From assembly GCA_965262585.1 (NCBI GenBank), contig OZ253546.1, positions 1,488,001-1,552,000 on the forward strand: a stretch of 64,000 bases of DNA, given 5' to 3'. The position numbers were made by a program, and so were the translations under genes. The notes under the pieces are model-generated. The model was not told the origin of the DNA and searched no databases. It worked only from the letters and a program-made list of their open reading frames with translations. Source of the stretch: JAHRAW01 sp965262585. Its GTDB lineage: Bacteria > Pseudomonadota > Gammaproteobacteria > Arenicellales > Poriferihabitantaceae. This document shows positions 53,040 through 62,186 of this stretch, in pieces (the stretch's first letter is position 1; each line of letters starts with the position of its first letter).

Positions 53040-53755
53040 ATGAAACTAATTTGCCCGAGACGGCGGTCGCGGATTTGAATAGTCGTTTTATTCACGCGGT
53101 CCGAGAATCATATGCCAACTACAACACGCATGGTGCTCGTAGCAACAAAAAACTCCGGCCTCTGCACCAATGGGTTGCAGATGAAATGCAGGGTGTGCTA
53201 GGGGAAAATTATATCTTGCAGGGTATTCGGAAAGACGGGGTCGGACGAGAAGAAAAAATTGCCGGAAAATACTACGACAAAAATGTGGATATAGCCATAT
53301 CCAAAGAGGCCGAAACCCCACTTGCCATTATCAGTGTAAAATTTGTTACTTCCAATTTTAAGCAAAACGCCAATAATTATTTCGAGCACTTGATGGGAGA
53401 GACTGCAAATATTCGCAGGATTAACGTTGCTGTTGGGCATTTAATGGTGCTTCCAGAGGTGCTTCCTTATCTAAATAGGAACAAAGAAGTTATGCATTGC
53501 GAGACTATAGGCGACGCGCATTTACAAAAGTATATTAAATTGGCGCAAGACGAAAACCACCCGCACAAGCCGGATGCGATAGGGATTGGCGTTATATCCC
53601 TGCCCATTAATAACTTGGAAAATCACAATGAAATCGTGTTTGCGAATTTGGATAATATCGACTTTAGTGAAGCGGTAAAAATTGCTTTGTCTAATGAATT
53701 ATCAATCCAATACTTCATCTGTACGATGAAAAACTTGGTAGAGGAAAGAGGGTGA
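53033..53755 (+). CDS. Putative type II restriction endonuclease inserted between nuoD and nuoE
   Basis: A 240-residue protein starting at the GTG that overlaps the nuoD stop (GTGA). A PD-(D/E)XK-like core is visible as D86 in YDKNVDIAIS followed by ISVKF (S101-V-K103), so the usual glutamate of ExK is a serine; E119 or E123 in YFEHLMGETANIRR could replace it. The HLMGET.NIRR block suggests a restriction endonuclease of the kind paired with Eco57I-like methylases. It precedes the methylase gene, overlapping it by four bases. The DNA is AT-rich. The recognition site is unknown. Confidence 0.75.
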   Translation: MTYETNLPETAVADLNSRFIHAVRESYANYNTHGARSNKKLRPLHQWVADEMQGVLGENYILQGIRKDGVGREEKIAGKYYDKNVDIAISKEAETPLAIISVKFVTSNFKQNANNYFEHLMGETANIRRINVAVGHLMVLPEVLPYLNRNKEVMHCETIGDAHLQKYIKLAQDENHPHKPDAIGIGVISLPINNLENHNEIVFANLDNIDFSEAVKIALSNELSIQYFICTMKNLVEERG

Positions 53756-55287
53756 TCGGGAAGAACAAAAAATACGGGGTTGTTTATACGCCTGAATGGA
53801 TTGTTGATCTTATTTTGGATAAAACCATACAAACCTATTCACCGGGAATGAAGGTGTGCGATCCGTCCTGTGGTGATGGTGCGTTTCTGGTGCGCTTGGT
53901 CGAGAACATTTGCGACAAAGTGCCGGCAAAAAATTGCCGCCGTGCGCTGGAAAATATTACCGGTATGGATATCGATAAAGGCGCATTGAAACAGTGCAGA
54001 CGCAGGCTTGATGAAACCGTATTGGCAAAAGGCAAACGGATAAAAATAAAATGGAACTTGCGCTGCATGGACGCCACCAACCGCGCTTCGCTTGCGCCAC
54101 ATGAAGGGCATTTTGATTATGTGGTCGGCAACCCGCCTTATGTGCGCATCCAGCACTTGGGAAAAGTACGCAGAAAGCGACTACAACGAGAATGGGAATT
54201 GGCGCGGCATGGTTCGACCGACCTCTATATCGCTTTTTTTGAAATCGGCACATTCTTGTTGAATCGCAACGGACGGCTGGGATACATAACTCCCAACACA
54301 TTTACCAAAACAGTTGCCGGAAAAAGCCTCCGACAATTTATTTTGGAGAAATATACCGTTGCCTGTTTAATTGATTTCGGTGCGCATCAGGTGTTCAAAC
54401 ACGCAACGACCTATTCGTTGATTACCATATTAGCCAAAGACATCAAGGTCGAAAAATTTGCGCTTTATCGGTACAACGGAAAAACAATCGCCAGCAAAGG
54501 CATGGTGCCGATTTCTTGCCTTTCGGTAGAGGGAATATGGGTATTGGAATCGAAAAATACGCTGAAAAAAATTGAACGAATACGAATGCGCGGGCGGCCA
54601 CTCGGGGCAATAGCGGATATTCATGTTGGCATACAAACATTGGCCGACAGCGTGTTTATTATGGAAAAGAAAAAAGAACTGTCCGATACGATAATTGCCG
54701 GCAACATAAGCGGCTTTGATGTGCGAATAGAAGCCGCCATTACTCGTCCGATATTAAAAGCATCGGTGATGAAAGGCGGCAAAGATATTAAAGAGCGCGT
54801 TATTATATTTCCCTACATCAACGGCAAGTTAATTACAGAAAAACATCTGGCGGAAAACTTCCCCCTGGCATATCAATATCTGACAAAACATAAAACTAAA
54901 TTGTTGGCGAGGGACAAAGGCGAGTTTGATGCTGTCCGTTGGTATGCGTTTGGTCGTGAGTTTGGATTAACCACCACTTTCGGAGATAAGTTACTCACAT
55001 CGGGAATGAATATAAAACCCAATTTCCAAAAGTGCCCGTCTCCCGAATACACATTTTATTCCGGGTATTGCGTCAAACCAAAAGCCGGTGTGGACGCCGA
55101 TGAACTTCTGGCTTCGCTAAACTCCGGCGACATGGATTTTTATATTCGCCATACCAGCAGAGATTATCAAAACGGTTGGAAATCATATGCCAAAAGTTTT
55201 ATACACGATTATGGCGTCCCGCCACATGTGGCGGGGCGTTGCCAACCCGCCTCGAATCAAATACGATTTTCGGAGATTGACCGGTGA
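53752..55287 (+). CDS. Eco57I/TaqI-like N6-adenine DNA methyltransferase inserted between nuoD and nuoE
   Basis: A 511-residue gamma-class methyltransferase starting at a GTG that overlaps the nuclease gene. Motif X is KYGVVYTPEWIVDLIL, motif I CDPSCGDGAF (residues 36-45) and motif IV GNPPYVRIQHL (NPPY at 127-130). The C-terminal half should be the target recognition domain. It should protect the site cut by the product of 53033-53755. A 60-base sample at 54421-54480 has 23 G+C, against 40 in nuoG at 57901-57960, a sign of transfer. Its last codons (SEIDR, TGA) copy the nuoD end (GEIDR, TGA), and its stop overlaps the nuoE start as GTGA. Confidence 0.92.
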   Translation: MIGKNKKYGVVYTPEWIVDLILDKTIQTYSPGMKVCDPSCGDGAFLVRLVENICDKVPAKNCRRALENITGMDIDKGALKQCRRRLDETVLAKGKRIKIKWNLRCMDATNRASLAPHEGHFDYVVGNPPYVRIQHLGKVRRKRLQREWELARHGSTDLYIAFFEIGTFLLNRNGRLGYITPNTFTKTVAGKSLRQFILEKYTVACLIDFGAHQVFKHATTYSLITILAKDIKVEKFALYRYNGKTIASKGMVPISCLSVEGIWVLESKNTLKKIERIRMRGRPLGAIADIHVGIQTLADSVFIMEKKKELSDTIIAGNISGFDVRIEAAITRPILKASVMKGGKDIKERVIIFPYINGKLITEKHLAENFPLAYQYLTKHKTKLLARDKGEFDAVRWYAFGREFGLTTTFGDKLLTSGMNIKPNFQKCPSPEYTFYSGYCVKPKAGVDADELLASLNSGDMDFYIRHTSRDYQNGWKSYAKSFIHDYGVPPHVAGRCQPASNQIRFSEIDR

Positions 55288-55290
55288 CTT
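55267..55290 (+). repeat. Right copy of the nuoD-end direct repeat
   Basis: TTTTCGGAGATTGACCGG then TGACTT: the end of the inserted methyltransferase gene, its stop and the GTG start of nuoE. It matches the nuoD end at 53014-53039 with one substitution and a two-base gap, in the same reading frame relative to the stop. Confidence 0.9.
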
Positions 55291-55802
55291 CGCCCGCCAC
55301 CTTGTCGTCGCACACTTTGTCCCCCAAAGCCGAGTTATCCGATGCGGCACGTGCCGAAATCGACCGGGAACTGGCCAAGTACCCCGCCGACCGCCGCCAG
55401 TCGGCGTTGATGGCGGCGTTGCGCATCGCTCAGGACGAACACGGCTGGCTAAGCCCGGAACTCATCGAACTGGTCGCCGAAGTGATCGGCGTGCCGCCGG
55501 TGCGAGCATATGAAGTGGCGACCTTTTATTCGATGTATGACCTTGCGCCGGTGGGTCGGCATAAAATTAATGTGTGCACCAACATCTCCTGCATGCTGCG
55601 CGGCTCGGATGAAATAGTCGCGCACCTGCAGAAAAAACTCGGCGTAACCTTCGGCGAGACCACCGCGGACGGCAAGTTCACGCTGAAAGAAGCAGAATGC
55701 CTGGCCGCCTGCGCCGGCGCGCCGATGATGCAACTCGACCACGACTACCACGAAAACCTAACGCCGCAACGAATCGATGAGATTCTGGATGAGATGCAAT
55801 GA
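55284..55802 (+). CDS. nuoE: NADH-quinone oxidoreductase subunit E
   Basis: The 24 kDa subunit with a thioredoxin-like fold and the 2Fe-2S cluster N1a. The 172-residue product starts at GTG 55284, overlapping the inserted methyltransferase stop. Cluster cysteines are seen in VCTNISCMLRG and in AECLAACAGAPMM. The helix before them reads EVATFYSMYDLAPVGRH. It overlaps nuoF as ATGA. Confidence 0.96.
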   Translation: MTSPATLSSHTLSPKAELSDAARAEIDRELAKYPADRRQSALMAALRIAQDEHGWLSPELIELVAEVIGVPPVRAYEVATFYSMYDLAPVGRHKINVCTNISCMLRGSDEIVAHLQKKLGVTFGETTADGKFTLKEAECLAACAGAPMMQLDHDYHENLTPQRIDEILDEMQ

Positions 55803-57136
55803 ACGACACGACTTTCAACACCATGCGCGAATGCTGCGGCGTTTGCCTGCCGCGTGAGCATGACGCTTGCTGGACGCTGGCGGCATATCGGAAAACCGGC
55901 GGCTATCAGGCGTTGGAAAAGGTGTTGCGCGAGCGGGTTGATCCGGCGGCGATTATCGATACCCTGAAAACCGCCAACTTGCGCGGACGCGGCGGCGCGG
56001 GGTTTCCGGCGGCCATCAAGTGGAATTTCATTCCGCGCGCCGCACCGGGGCAAAAGTACGTGGTGTGCAACTCCGACGAGGGCGAACCGGGCACTTGCAA
56101 AGACCGCGACATCTTGCGCTACAACCCTCACGCGCTCATTGAAGGCATGGCCATCGGCGGCTATGTCATGGGCGCGACGGTCGGCTACAACTACATTCGC
56201 GGCGAGTTCTGGGAGCCCTTCCAATGCATGGAATCTGCGCTGGCCGAGGCCCGCGAGGCCGGGTTGCTGGGCAAAAACTTATTCGGTTCCAACTTTGATT
56301 TTGACCTGTACAACCACCTCGGCGCCGGTGCCTACATCTGCGGCGAGGAAACCGCGTTGCTCGAATCCCTTGAGGGCAAAAAGGGCGAGCCGCGTTTCAA
56401 ACCGCCATTCCCGGCGGCTTTCGGTCTTTATGGAAAACCGACCACCATCAACAACACCGAATCCTTTGCTTCGGTTCCGGCGATCCTGCGCGCCGACGGC
56501 ACATGGATGAAGGGCGAGTGGTTTCGCGGCCTCGGCGTCGAAAACTCCGGCGGCGTCAAAATTTTCTCGGTCACCGGCCATGTCGAAAAACCGGGCAACT
56601 TCGAAATCAAAATGGGCACGCCATTTAGCGAATTGCTGGAGATGGCCGGCGGCGTGTGGAAAGGGCGGAAACTGAAAGCCGTCATTCCCGGCGGCTCGTC
56701 GGTGCCGGTGCTGCCGGCGGAGATCATCATGGCCGCCAACATGGATTACGATTCTCTGCAAAAATGCGGCTCGGCGGTCGGCGCCGGCTCGGTCATCGTC
56801 ATGGACGAGAGCACTGACATGGTGGCGATTCTGGAACGGCTCGCCTGCTTCTACTTCGAGGAATCCTGCGGCCAGTGCACCCCCTGCCGCGAGGGCACCG
56901 GCTGGTTGCACCGTATTCTGCGCCGCATCAACACCGGTCGGGGCAACGCCCGAGACCTCGACACTTTGCTGGATGTCGCCAACCGCATCGAGGGACGCAC
57001 CATCTGCGCTCTGGGGGACGCCGCAGCGTGGCCGGTGCAGAGTTTTCTCAAGCATTTCCGCCACGAGTTTGAAGCGAAAATCACCGTCCACGAACAACAA
57101 GCGTGCGGCGATTCTGCCGCCCAGACCGCCACCTGA
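55799..57136 (+). CDS. nuoF: NADH-quinone oxidoreductase subunit F
   Basis: NuoF binds NADH and FMN and holds 4Fe-4S cluster N3. The 445-residue product has GRGGAGFPAAIKWNFIP (NADH loop), CNSDEGEPGTCKDRDIL (FMN loop), YICGEETALLESLEGKKGEP and the cluster cysteines in ESCGQCTPCREGTGW, with a fourth in RTICALGDAAAWP. It starts inside the nuoE stop; nuoG follows after 12 bases. Confidence 0.97.
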   Translation: MNDTTFNTMRECCGVCLPREHDACWTLAAYRKTGGYQALEKVLRERVDPAAIIDTLKTANLRGRGGAGFPAAIKWNFIPRAAPGQKYVVCNSDEGEPGTCKDRDILRYNPHALIEGMAIGGYVMGATVGYNYIRGEFWEPFQCMESALAEAREAGLLGKNLFGSNFDFDLYNHLGAGAYICGEETALLESLEGKKGEPRFKPPFPAAFGLYGKPTTINNTESFASVPAILRADGTWMKGEWFRGLGVENSGGVKIFSVTGHVEKPGNFEIKMGTPFSELLEMAGGVWKGRKLKAVIPGGSSVPVLPAEIIMAANMDYDSLQKCGSAVGAGSVIVMDESTDMVAILERLACFYFEESCGQCTPCREGTGWLHRILRRINTGRGNARDLDTLLDVANRIEGRTICALGDAAAWPVQSFLKHFRHEFEAKITVHEQQACGDSAAQTAT

Positions 57137-57148
57137 GTCCATCGAACC

Positions 57149-59605
57149 ATGACCACCGCAACCATCGAAATAGACGGACAAATCATCCAAGCCGAAGCCG
57201 GATCGATGCTGATTGAGGCGAGCGATGCGGCGGGTATTTACATTCCGCGCTTTTGCTATCACGAAAAACTGTCGGTCGCCGCCAACTGTCGGATGTGTTT
57301 GGTGGAGGTCGGGCAGGCACCTGCGCCGTTGCCGAAGTCGCGGGTGGGAAACAAGGGCTTGACCCCGGATGAAGTGAAAACTGCTCCCAAGCCGCTGGCG
57401 GCCTGCGCCACCCCGGTCACCGACAACATGGTGGTTTTCACCCGCTCGAAACTGGCGCGGGAAGCCCAACAAGGCACCCTTGAGTTTTTGCTGATTAACC
57501 ATCCGCTGGACTGCCCGGTTTGCGACCAGGGCGGTGAATGCCCGTTGCAAGATCAGGCGATGGACTACGGCAATGACGATTCCCGCTTCCTCGAACGCAA
57601 ACGCGCGGTGCCGAGTTACGACATCGGGCCGCTGGTGGCCACCGAAATGACGCGCTGCATCCACTGCACCCGTTGCGTGCGCTTCGGCGAAGAGATCGCC
57701 GGCATCATGGAACTGGGCTTTCCCGGACGCGGCGAATCCGCATGGATCGGCACCTTCCTGAACCGCTCGCTGGATTCGGAAGTCTCCGGCAACATGATCG
57801 ATTTGTGCCCGGTCGGCGCGCTCACTTCCAAACCCTACCGCTTTGCCGCGCGCGCATGGGAAATGCAAAACCATCGCGGCCTCAGCCCCCACGACTGCGT
57901 CGGCACCAACCTCAACATTCAGACCTTGCGCGGCCGGGTCGAACGGGTGCTGCCCGTGGACAATCCGCAAGTCAATGAATGCTGGCTGGCGGACCGCGAT
58001 CGGTACAGTTACGAAGCACTCTACAGCGAGCGGCGATTAAGCACTCCGATGATCAAGGATGGCGGCATCTGGAAAGAAGTGTCGTGGGAGGCGGCGTTGC
58101 AACACGCCTGTGCGGGCATTCGCACGGTGGTCGAATCCGGCGGCGGCGATGCTTTCGGCGCGCTGGCCGGTTGCACCTCGACTCTGGAAGAATATTACCT
58201 GCTGCAAAAACTGACGCGCGCGCTGGGTAGCAACCACATTGACCATCGCCTGCAGCAAAGCGATTTTCGTGACGATGCGGTGGCGTCCGTTTTTCCGGCG
58301 TCGGAATTGCCCATCAGCGGTTTCGACCATCTGCGCGCCGCCCTGCTGGTGGGCTCGAACATTCGCAAGGAACAGCCGCTGCTGGCGTTGCGACTGCGCG
58401 CCGCCACGCGCCGCGCTTCTGACAGCGCCCGCATCAGCGTCATCAACCCGCTCGCATACCAACAGAATTTCGCCATAGAAACCAGCGCATCCGTCGGCGC
58501 CGAGTTGGTAGTTGCCCTCGCCGCCGTGGCCGCGGAAGTCGCCACGCTTGCCGGTGCCGCGTTGCCCGATGAGATTCGATGCTGGGTTGATTCAGCCCGA
58601 CCAACCGACTCCGCCATGGCCCGAGACCTAGTGGAAGCCGGGGTTGACGGCGTGGTGATCCTCGGCGCGTTGGCGCAACAACACCACGACGCCAGCGTGC
58701 TCAAGGGAATCGCCCAGTGGATTTGTGCGACCAGCGGCGGGCGGCTGGCGGTGCTGCCGCCGGGCAACGGCGCGGCGGCGTGGTGGGCCGGCTGCCTGCC
58801 CCATCGCGGTGCCGGCGGGGTGCCGGTATCCGCCGCTGGACTGGACGCTGCGGCGATGCTTGACCATCCGCGCCGCGCCTATTTGCTGCTGGCAACCGAA
58901 CCCGAACTGGACGCCATCAATGGCCGCACCGCCACTCAGGCACTGCACGCTGCCGACTTTGTCGTCAGTATCGCCGCCTACCGAAGCGATGCGGCGGCGG
59001 AATATGCCGATGTGCTGCTGCCGATGGCGGCGTTTGCCGAATCCGCCGGGCATTTTCTCAACTGCGAGGGTCGCGTTCAGCGCGCCGAAGCGGCCGCTTC
59101 GGCACCCGGCGAAGCGCGTCCGGCGTGGAAAATCCTGCGAGTGCTGGGCAATTTTCTTGACCTGTCGGGATTTGACTATGTGTCCCTCGACGAAGTGAAC
59201 GCCGATATTCCCCACCACAGTGGCACCGCTTCGGCACGGATGAGCGCGTGGCAGATTCCCGCACCCTCCCAAACAGACCAAGCACATCAAGCCGACGCCG
59301 GTAGCCTCCGACGCTTGCTCGACCTGCCGATGTATCGCGGCGATCCGGTGGTAAGACACGCACCGGCGTTGCAAAAAACCGCCGACAATCCACCGCCGGC
59401 GGCGCACATGAACCACGCCATGATCGACCGCCTCGGCCTTACCGTCGGCGAGCCGGTGATGGTGCAAAGCGGCGACCACCGCACCCGCCTGCCGCTGCAA
59501 GCGGATGAGCGCATTCCTTCGGACTGCGTTTATGTACCGGCGGGTTACGCACAAACCGCCCCGCTCGGCGGGCATGGCCGGGTGACGCTGGAGAAGGCGC
59601 CATGA
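57149..59605 (+). CDS. nuoG: NADH-quinone oxidoreductase subunit G
   Basis: NuoG carries several Fe-S clusters. The 818-residue product has the N-terminal 2Fe-2S domain (RFCYHEKLSVAANCRMCLVE and ACATPV), the His-Cys motif HPLDCPVCDQGGECPLQDQ for N5, and CIHCTRCVRF with DLCPVGALTSKP for N4. A molybdopterin oxidoreductase-like domain without a bound cofactor fills the rest (GALAGCTSTLEEYYLLQKL). The domain from about residue 640 (YADVLLPMAAFAESAGHFLN) is also usual. It overlaps nuoH by four bases. Confidence 0.96.
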   Translation: MTTATIEIDGQIIQAEAGSMLIEASDAAGIYIPRFCYHEKLSVAANCRMCLVEVGQAPAPLPKSRVGNKGLTPDEVKTAPKPLAACATPVTDNMVVFTRSKLAREAQQGTLEFLLINHPLDCPVCDQGGECPLQDQAMDYGNDDSRFLERKRAVPSYDIGPLVATEMTRCIHCTRCVRFGEEIAGIMELGFPGRGESAWIGTFLNRSLDSEVSGNMIDLCPVGALTSKPYRFAARAWEMQNHRGLSPHDCVGTNLNIQTLRGRVERVLPVDNPQVNECWLADRDRYSYEALYSERRLSTPMIKDGGIWKEVSWEAALQHACAGIRTVVESGGGDAFGALAGCTSTLEEYYLLQKLTRALGSNHIDHRLQQSDFRDDAVASVFPASELPISGFDHLRAALLVGSNIRKEQPLLALRLRAATRRASDSARISVINPLAYQQNFAIETSASVGAELVVALAAVAAEVATLAGAALPDEIRCWVDSARPTDSAMARDLVEAGVDGVVILGALAQQHHDASVLKGIAQWICATSGGRLAVLPPGNGAAAWWAGCLPHRGAGGVPVSAAGLDAAAMLDHPRRAYLLLATEPELDAINGRTATQALHAADFVVSIAAYRSDAAAEYADVLLPMAAFAESAGHFLNCEGRVQRAEAAASAPGEARPAWKILRVLGNFLDLSGFDYVSLDEVNADIPHHSGTASARMSAWQIPAPSQTDQAHQADAGSLRRLLDLPMYRGDPVVRHAPALQKTADNPPPAAHMNHAMIDRLGLTVGEPVMVQSGDHRTRLPLQADERIPSDCVYVPAGYAQTAPLGGHGRVTLEKAP

Positions 59606-60648
59606 GGGAGTTGTTCTTCTCGCTGACTGCGTGGCTGCCCCACGGCCTGCAGATTACCCTGTGGGTGATGGCCAAGATCGTGGCGATTCTGGTGCCGCTG
59701 ATGTTGTGCGTCGCCTATTTCACCTTTGCCGAGCGCAAGTTAATCGGTTACATGCAAATCCGGGTCGGGCCCAACCGGGTCGGGCCCAAAGGATGGTTGC
59801 AGCCGATCGCCGATGCGCTCAAACTGCTGATGAAGGAAGTCATCATCCCCAACCGCGCCAACAAGACCTTGTTCCTGATGGCGCCGGTGTTGTCTCTTAC
59901 TCCGGCGCTGGCGGCGTGGGCGGTTATTCCGTTCAGTGATTCGCTGGTGCTGGCCGACATCGACGCCAGTTTGCTGTATATCCTCGCGCTCACTTCCATG
60001 GGCGTGTATGGGGTGATCGTGGCCGGCTGGGCGTCCAATTCGAAATACGCTTTTTTGGGGGCGATGCGCTCGGCGGCGCAGATCGTGGCGTATGAGATCG
60101 CCATGGGGTTTGCGCTGGTCGGCGTGCTGATGGTCGCCGGCAGCCTCAACCTGCGGGAGATCGTGCTCCACCAGTCCGGCAACCTGCTACACTGGTACTG
60201 GTTGCCGTTGTTGCCGCTGATGCTGGTGTATTTTATCGCCGGCGTGGCCGAAACCAACCGTGCGCCGTTCGATGTTGCCGAAGGCGAGTCGGAAATCGTC
60301 GCCGGTTTCCATGTGGAATATTCCGGCATGGCCTTCGCGGTGTTCTTTTTGGCGGAATACGCCAACATGATCCTGATCGCGGCACTCACGGTGATTTTGT
60401 TCTTCGGCGGCTGGTTGCCGCCGGTGGAAATGATGCCGTTCACCTTAATTCCGCCGGTGATGTGGTTTGGCCTTAAAACTTCGCTGGTGGCCTTTCTGTT
60501 TTTGTGGTTTCGGGCGACGTTTCCCCGTTACCGCTACGACCAGATCATGCGCCTCGGCTGGAAAGTGCTGATCCCCATCACTCTGGTGTGGATCGTGGTG
60601 ATCGGCGCGGGCAAATTCTACACGCCGTTTGGCGCGTTCTTTACTTAG
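59602..60648 (+). CDS. nuoH: NADH-quinone oxidoreductase subunit H
   Basis: The 348-residue membrane subunit at the quinone entry. It has about eight helices and the family signatures ERKLIGYMQIRVGPNRVGPKG and ETNRAPFDVAEGESEIVAGF. It links the hydrophilic arm to the proton-pumping arm. nuoI follows after 31 bases. Confidence 0.97.
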   Translation: MRELFFSLTAWLPHGLQITLWVMAKIVAILVPLMLCVAYFTFAERKLIGYMQIRVGPNRVGPKGWLQPIADALKLLMKEVIIPNRANKTLFLMAPVLSLTPALAAWAVIPFSDSLVLADIDASLLYILALTSMGVYGVIVAGWASNSKYAFLGAMRSAAQIVAYEIAMGFALVGVLMVAGSLNLREIVLHQSGNLLHWYWLPLLPLMLVYFIAGVAETNRAPFDVAEGESEIVAGFHVEYSGMAFAVFFLAEYANMILIAALTVILFFGGWLPPVEMMPFTLIPPVMWFGLKTSLVAFLFLWFRATFPRYRYDQIMRLGWKVLIPITLVWIVVIGAGKFYTPFGAFFT

Positions 60649-60679
60649 ACCCGCGAACCGCATTCAACAGGAAATCATA

Positions 60680-61171
60680 ATGGGCTTTGACCTCAAACAA
60701 CTCTACAAAACCTTCACCCTCAAGGAACTGCGCCGGGGAATGGGCGTCACCGGGCGGCGGCTGTTCAGCCGCAAGATCACCATTATGTACCCCGAAGAAA
60801 AGACTCCGAAGTCGCCGCGCTTTCGCGGGTTGCACGCGCTGCGTCGCTACGCCAACGGCGAGGAACGATGCATCGCGTGCAAACTATGCGAAGCGGTATG
60901 CCCGGCGCTGGCGATCACCATCGATTCCGAGGAACGCGCCGACGGCACGCGCCGCACCACGCGCTACGACATCGACTTATTCAAGTGCGTCTATTGCGGC
61001 TTTTGCGAAGAAGCCTGCCCGGTGGATGCCATCGTCATGACCGACATCCACGAATTTCACATGGAAAAACCCGAGGAGAAAATCATCAACAAACAACGCC
61101 TACTGGAAATCGGCGACCAATACGAAAAGGAAATCGCCGAGGCGCGCAAGCAAGACGCGCCGTATCGCTGA
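60680..61171 (+). CDS. nuoI: NADH-quinone oxidoreductase subunit I
   Basis: The 163-residue TYKY subunit with two 4Fe-4S clusters (N6a, N6b). The ATG at 60680 (MGFDLKQLYKTFTLKEL) has AGGAA a few bases upstream; the frame before it lies in the nuoH end. The cluster motifs are CIACKLCEAVCPALAI and CVYCGFCEEACPVDAI. In relatives nuoJ follows; here a DNA methyltransferase gene starts 7 bases after the stop. Confidence 0.97.
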   Translation: MGFDLKQLYKTFTLKELRRGMGVTGRRLFSRKITIMYPEEKTPKSPRFRGLHALRRYANGEERCIACKLCEAVCPALAITIDSEERADGTRRTTRYDIDLFKCVYCGFCEEACPVDAIVMTDIHEFHMEKPEEKIINKQRLLEIGDQYEKEIAEARKQDAPYR

Positions 61172-61178
61172 GTTCGAT

Positions 61179-62186
61179 ATGAAGAAAAACACGATGGTGA
61201 AAACAACAATTTCGGTAAAAGCGAAGTCGTCGCGCAACCGTACTTTAAGTTGCGACGAACAAGAACTCGCGAAACTCGGCAAGCGGCTTGTTGCGCTCAC
61301 GGCCGCCGAGTCAATCGAAAACATCGAAGGAAAAATTATTAATCAGAATATTTTTGACGCGGCGCCCTTTCTGCCCGAATCGTTTGTTGATTTATTGATT
61401 CTTGATCCACCGTATAACTTGACGAAAAATTACAACGGGCGGACGTTTTTGAAAAAAGAAGATCACTCCTATGCCGAGTGGTTTGAAAATATCATACTGT
61501 CGATACGGCACACGTTAAAGCCGGCCGCATCGTTATATGTATGCGCCGACTGGAAAACATCGGTGATTGTCGCGCCCATCTTGGAAAAATATTTTAATGT
61601 TAAAAACCGCATTACCTGGGAGCGCGAAAAAGGGCGCGGCGCAAAACAAAATTGGAAAAACAACATCGAAGATATCTGGTTTTGCGCGGCGGGCAAACAG
61701 CATTTTTTTAACGTCGATGCCGTCAAAATCAAAAGAAAAGTTATTGCGCCCTATCGTCAAAACGGCCTTCCCAAAGATTGGCGCGCAGAGGCAAATGGCA
61801 ATTACCGCGTCACACATCCGTCAAACGTCTGGACCGATATATCGATTCCATTCTGGTCGATGCCTGAAAACACCGGCCACCCGACTCAAAAACCCGAAAA
61901 ATTGCTAGCCAAACTGATACTGGCCAGTAGCAAGCAAGGCGATATGGTTTTTGACCCGCTTGCCGGTAGCGGCACTACCGCGGTGGCGGCAAAAAAACTG
62001 CACCGTCGTTTTGTCTGCGTGGAACTAAACAGGGAGTATTGTTGTTGGGGGCAAAAGCGTTTACAGCAAGCTTCGCCGGGCGATACTATCCAAGGGTATG
62101 CGGATGGCGTGTTTTGGGAAAGAAATACACTCAGCGCTCAACCTAAAAGAAACCGCAAAATACAAGCACAGAGAACATTGTTATGA
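61179..62186 (+). CDS. Beta-class DNA methyltransferase inserted between nuoI and nuoJ
   Basis: A 335-residue methyltransferase with motif IV DPPYN at residues 76-80 before motif I FDPLAGSGTTAVAA (D259), the beta-class order, and HPTQKPEKLLAKLI between them. It should methylate adenine N6 or cytosine N4. The N-terminus is rich in lysine (MKKNTMVKTTISVKAKSSRN) and may include extra residues. It overlaps the following nuclease gene by four bases, as a restriction-modification pair with the methylase first. It is more AT-rich than nuo genes and has no visible promoter. Confidence 0.9.
   Translation: MKKNTMVKTTISVKAKSSRNRTLSCDEQELAKLGKRLVALTAAESIENIEGKIINQNIFDAAPFLPESFVDLLILDPPYNLTKNYNGRTFLKKEDHSYAEWFENIILSIRHTLKPAASLYVCADWKTSVIVAPILEKYFNVKNRITWEREKGRGAKQNWKNNIEDIWFCAAGKQHFFNVDAVKIKRKVIAPYRQNGLPKDWRAEANGNYRVTHPSNVWTDISIPFWSMPENTGHPTQKPEKLLAKLILASSKQGDMVFDPLAGSGTTAVAAKKLHRRFVCVELNREYCCWGQKRLQQASPGDTIQGYADGVFWERNTLSAQPKRNRKIQAQRTLL

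Noticed and set aside
56279..57970. 563-codon minus-strand frame across nuoF and nuoG
   Set aside because: It is antisense to two clear complex I genes with intact Fe-S motifs; its length is an effect of codon bias.
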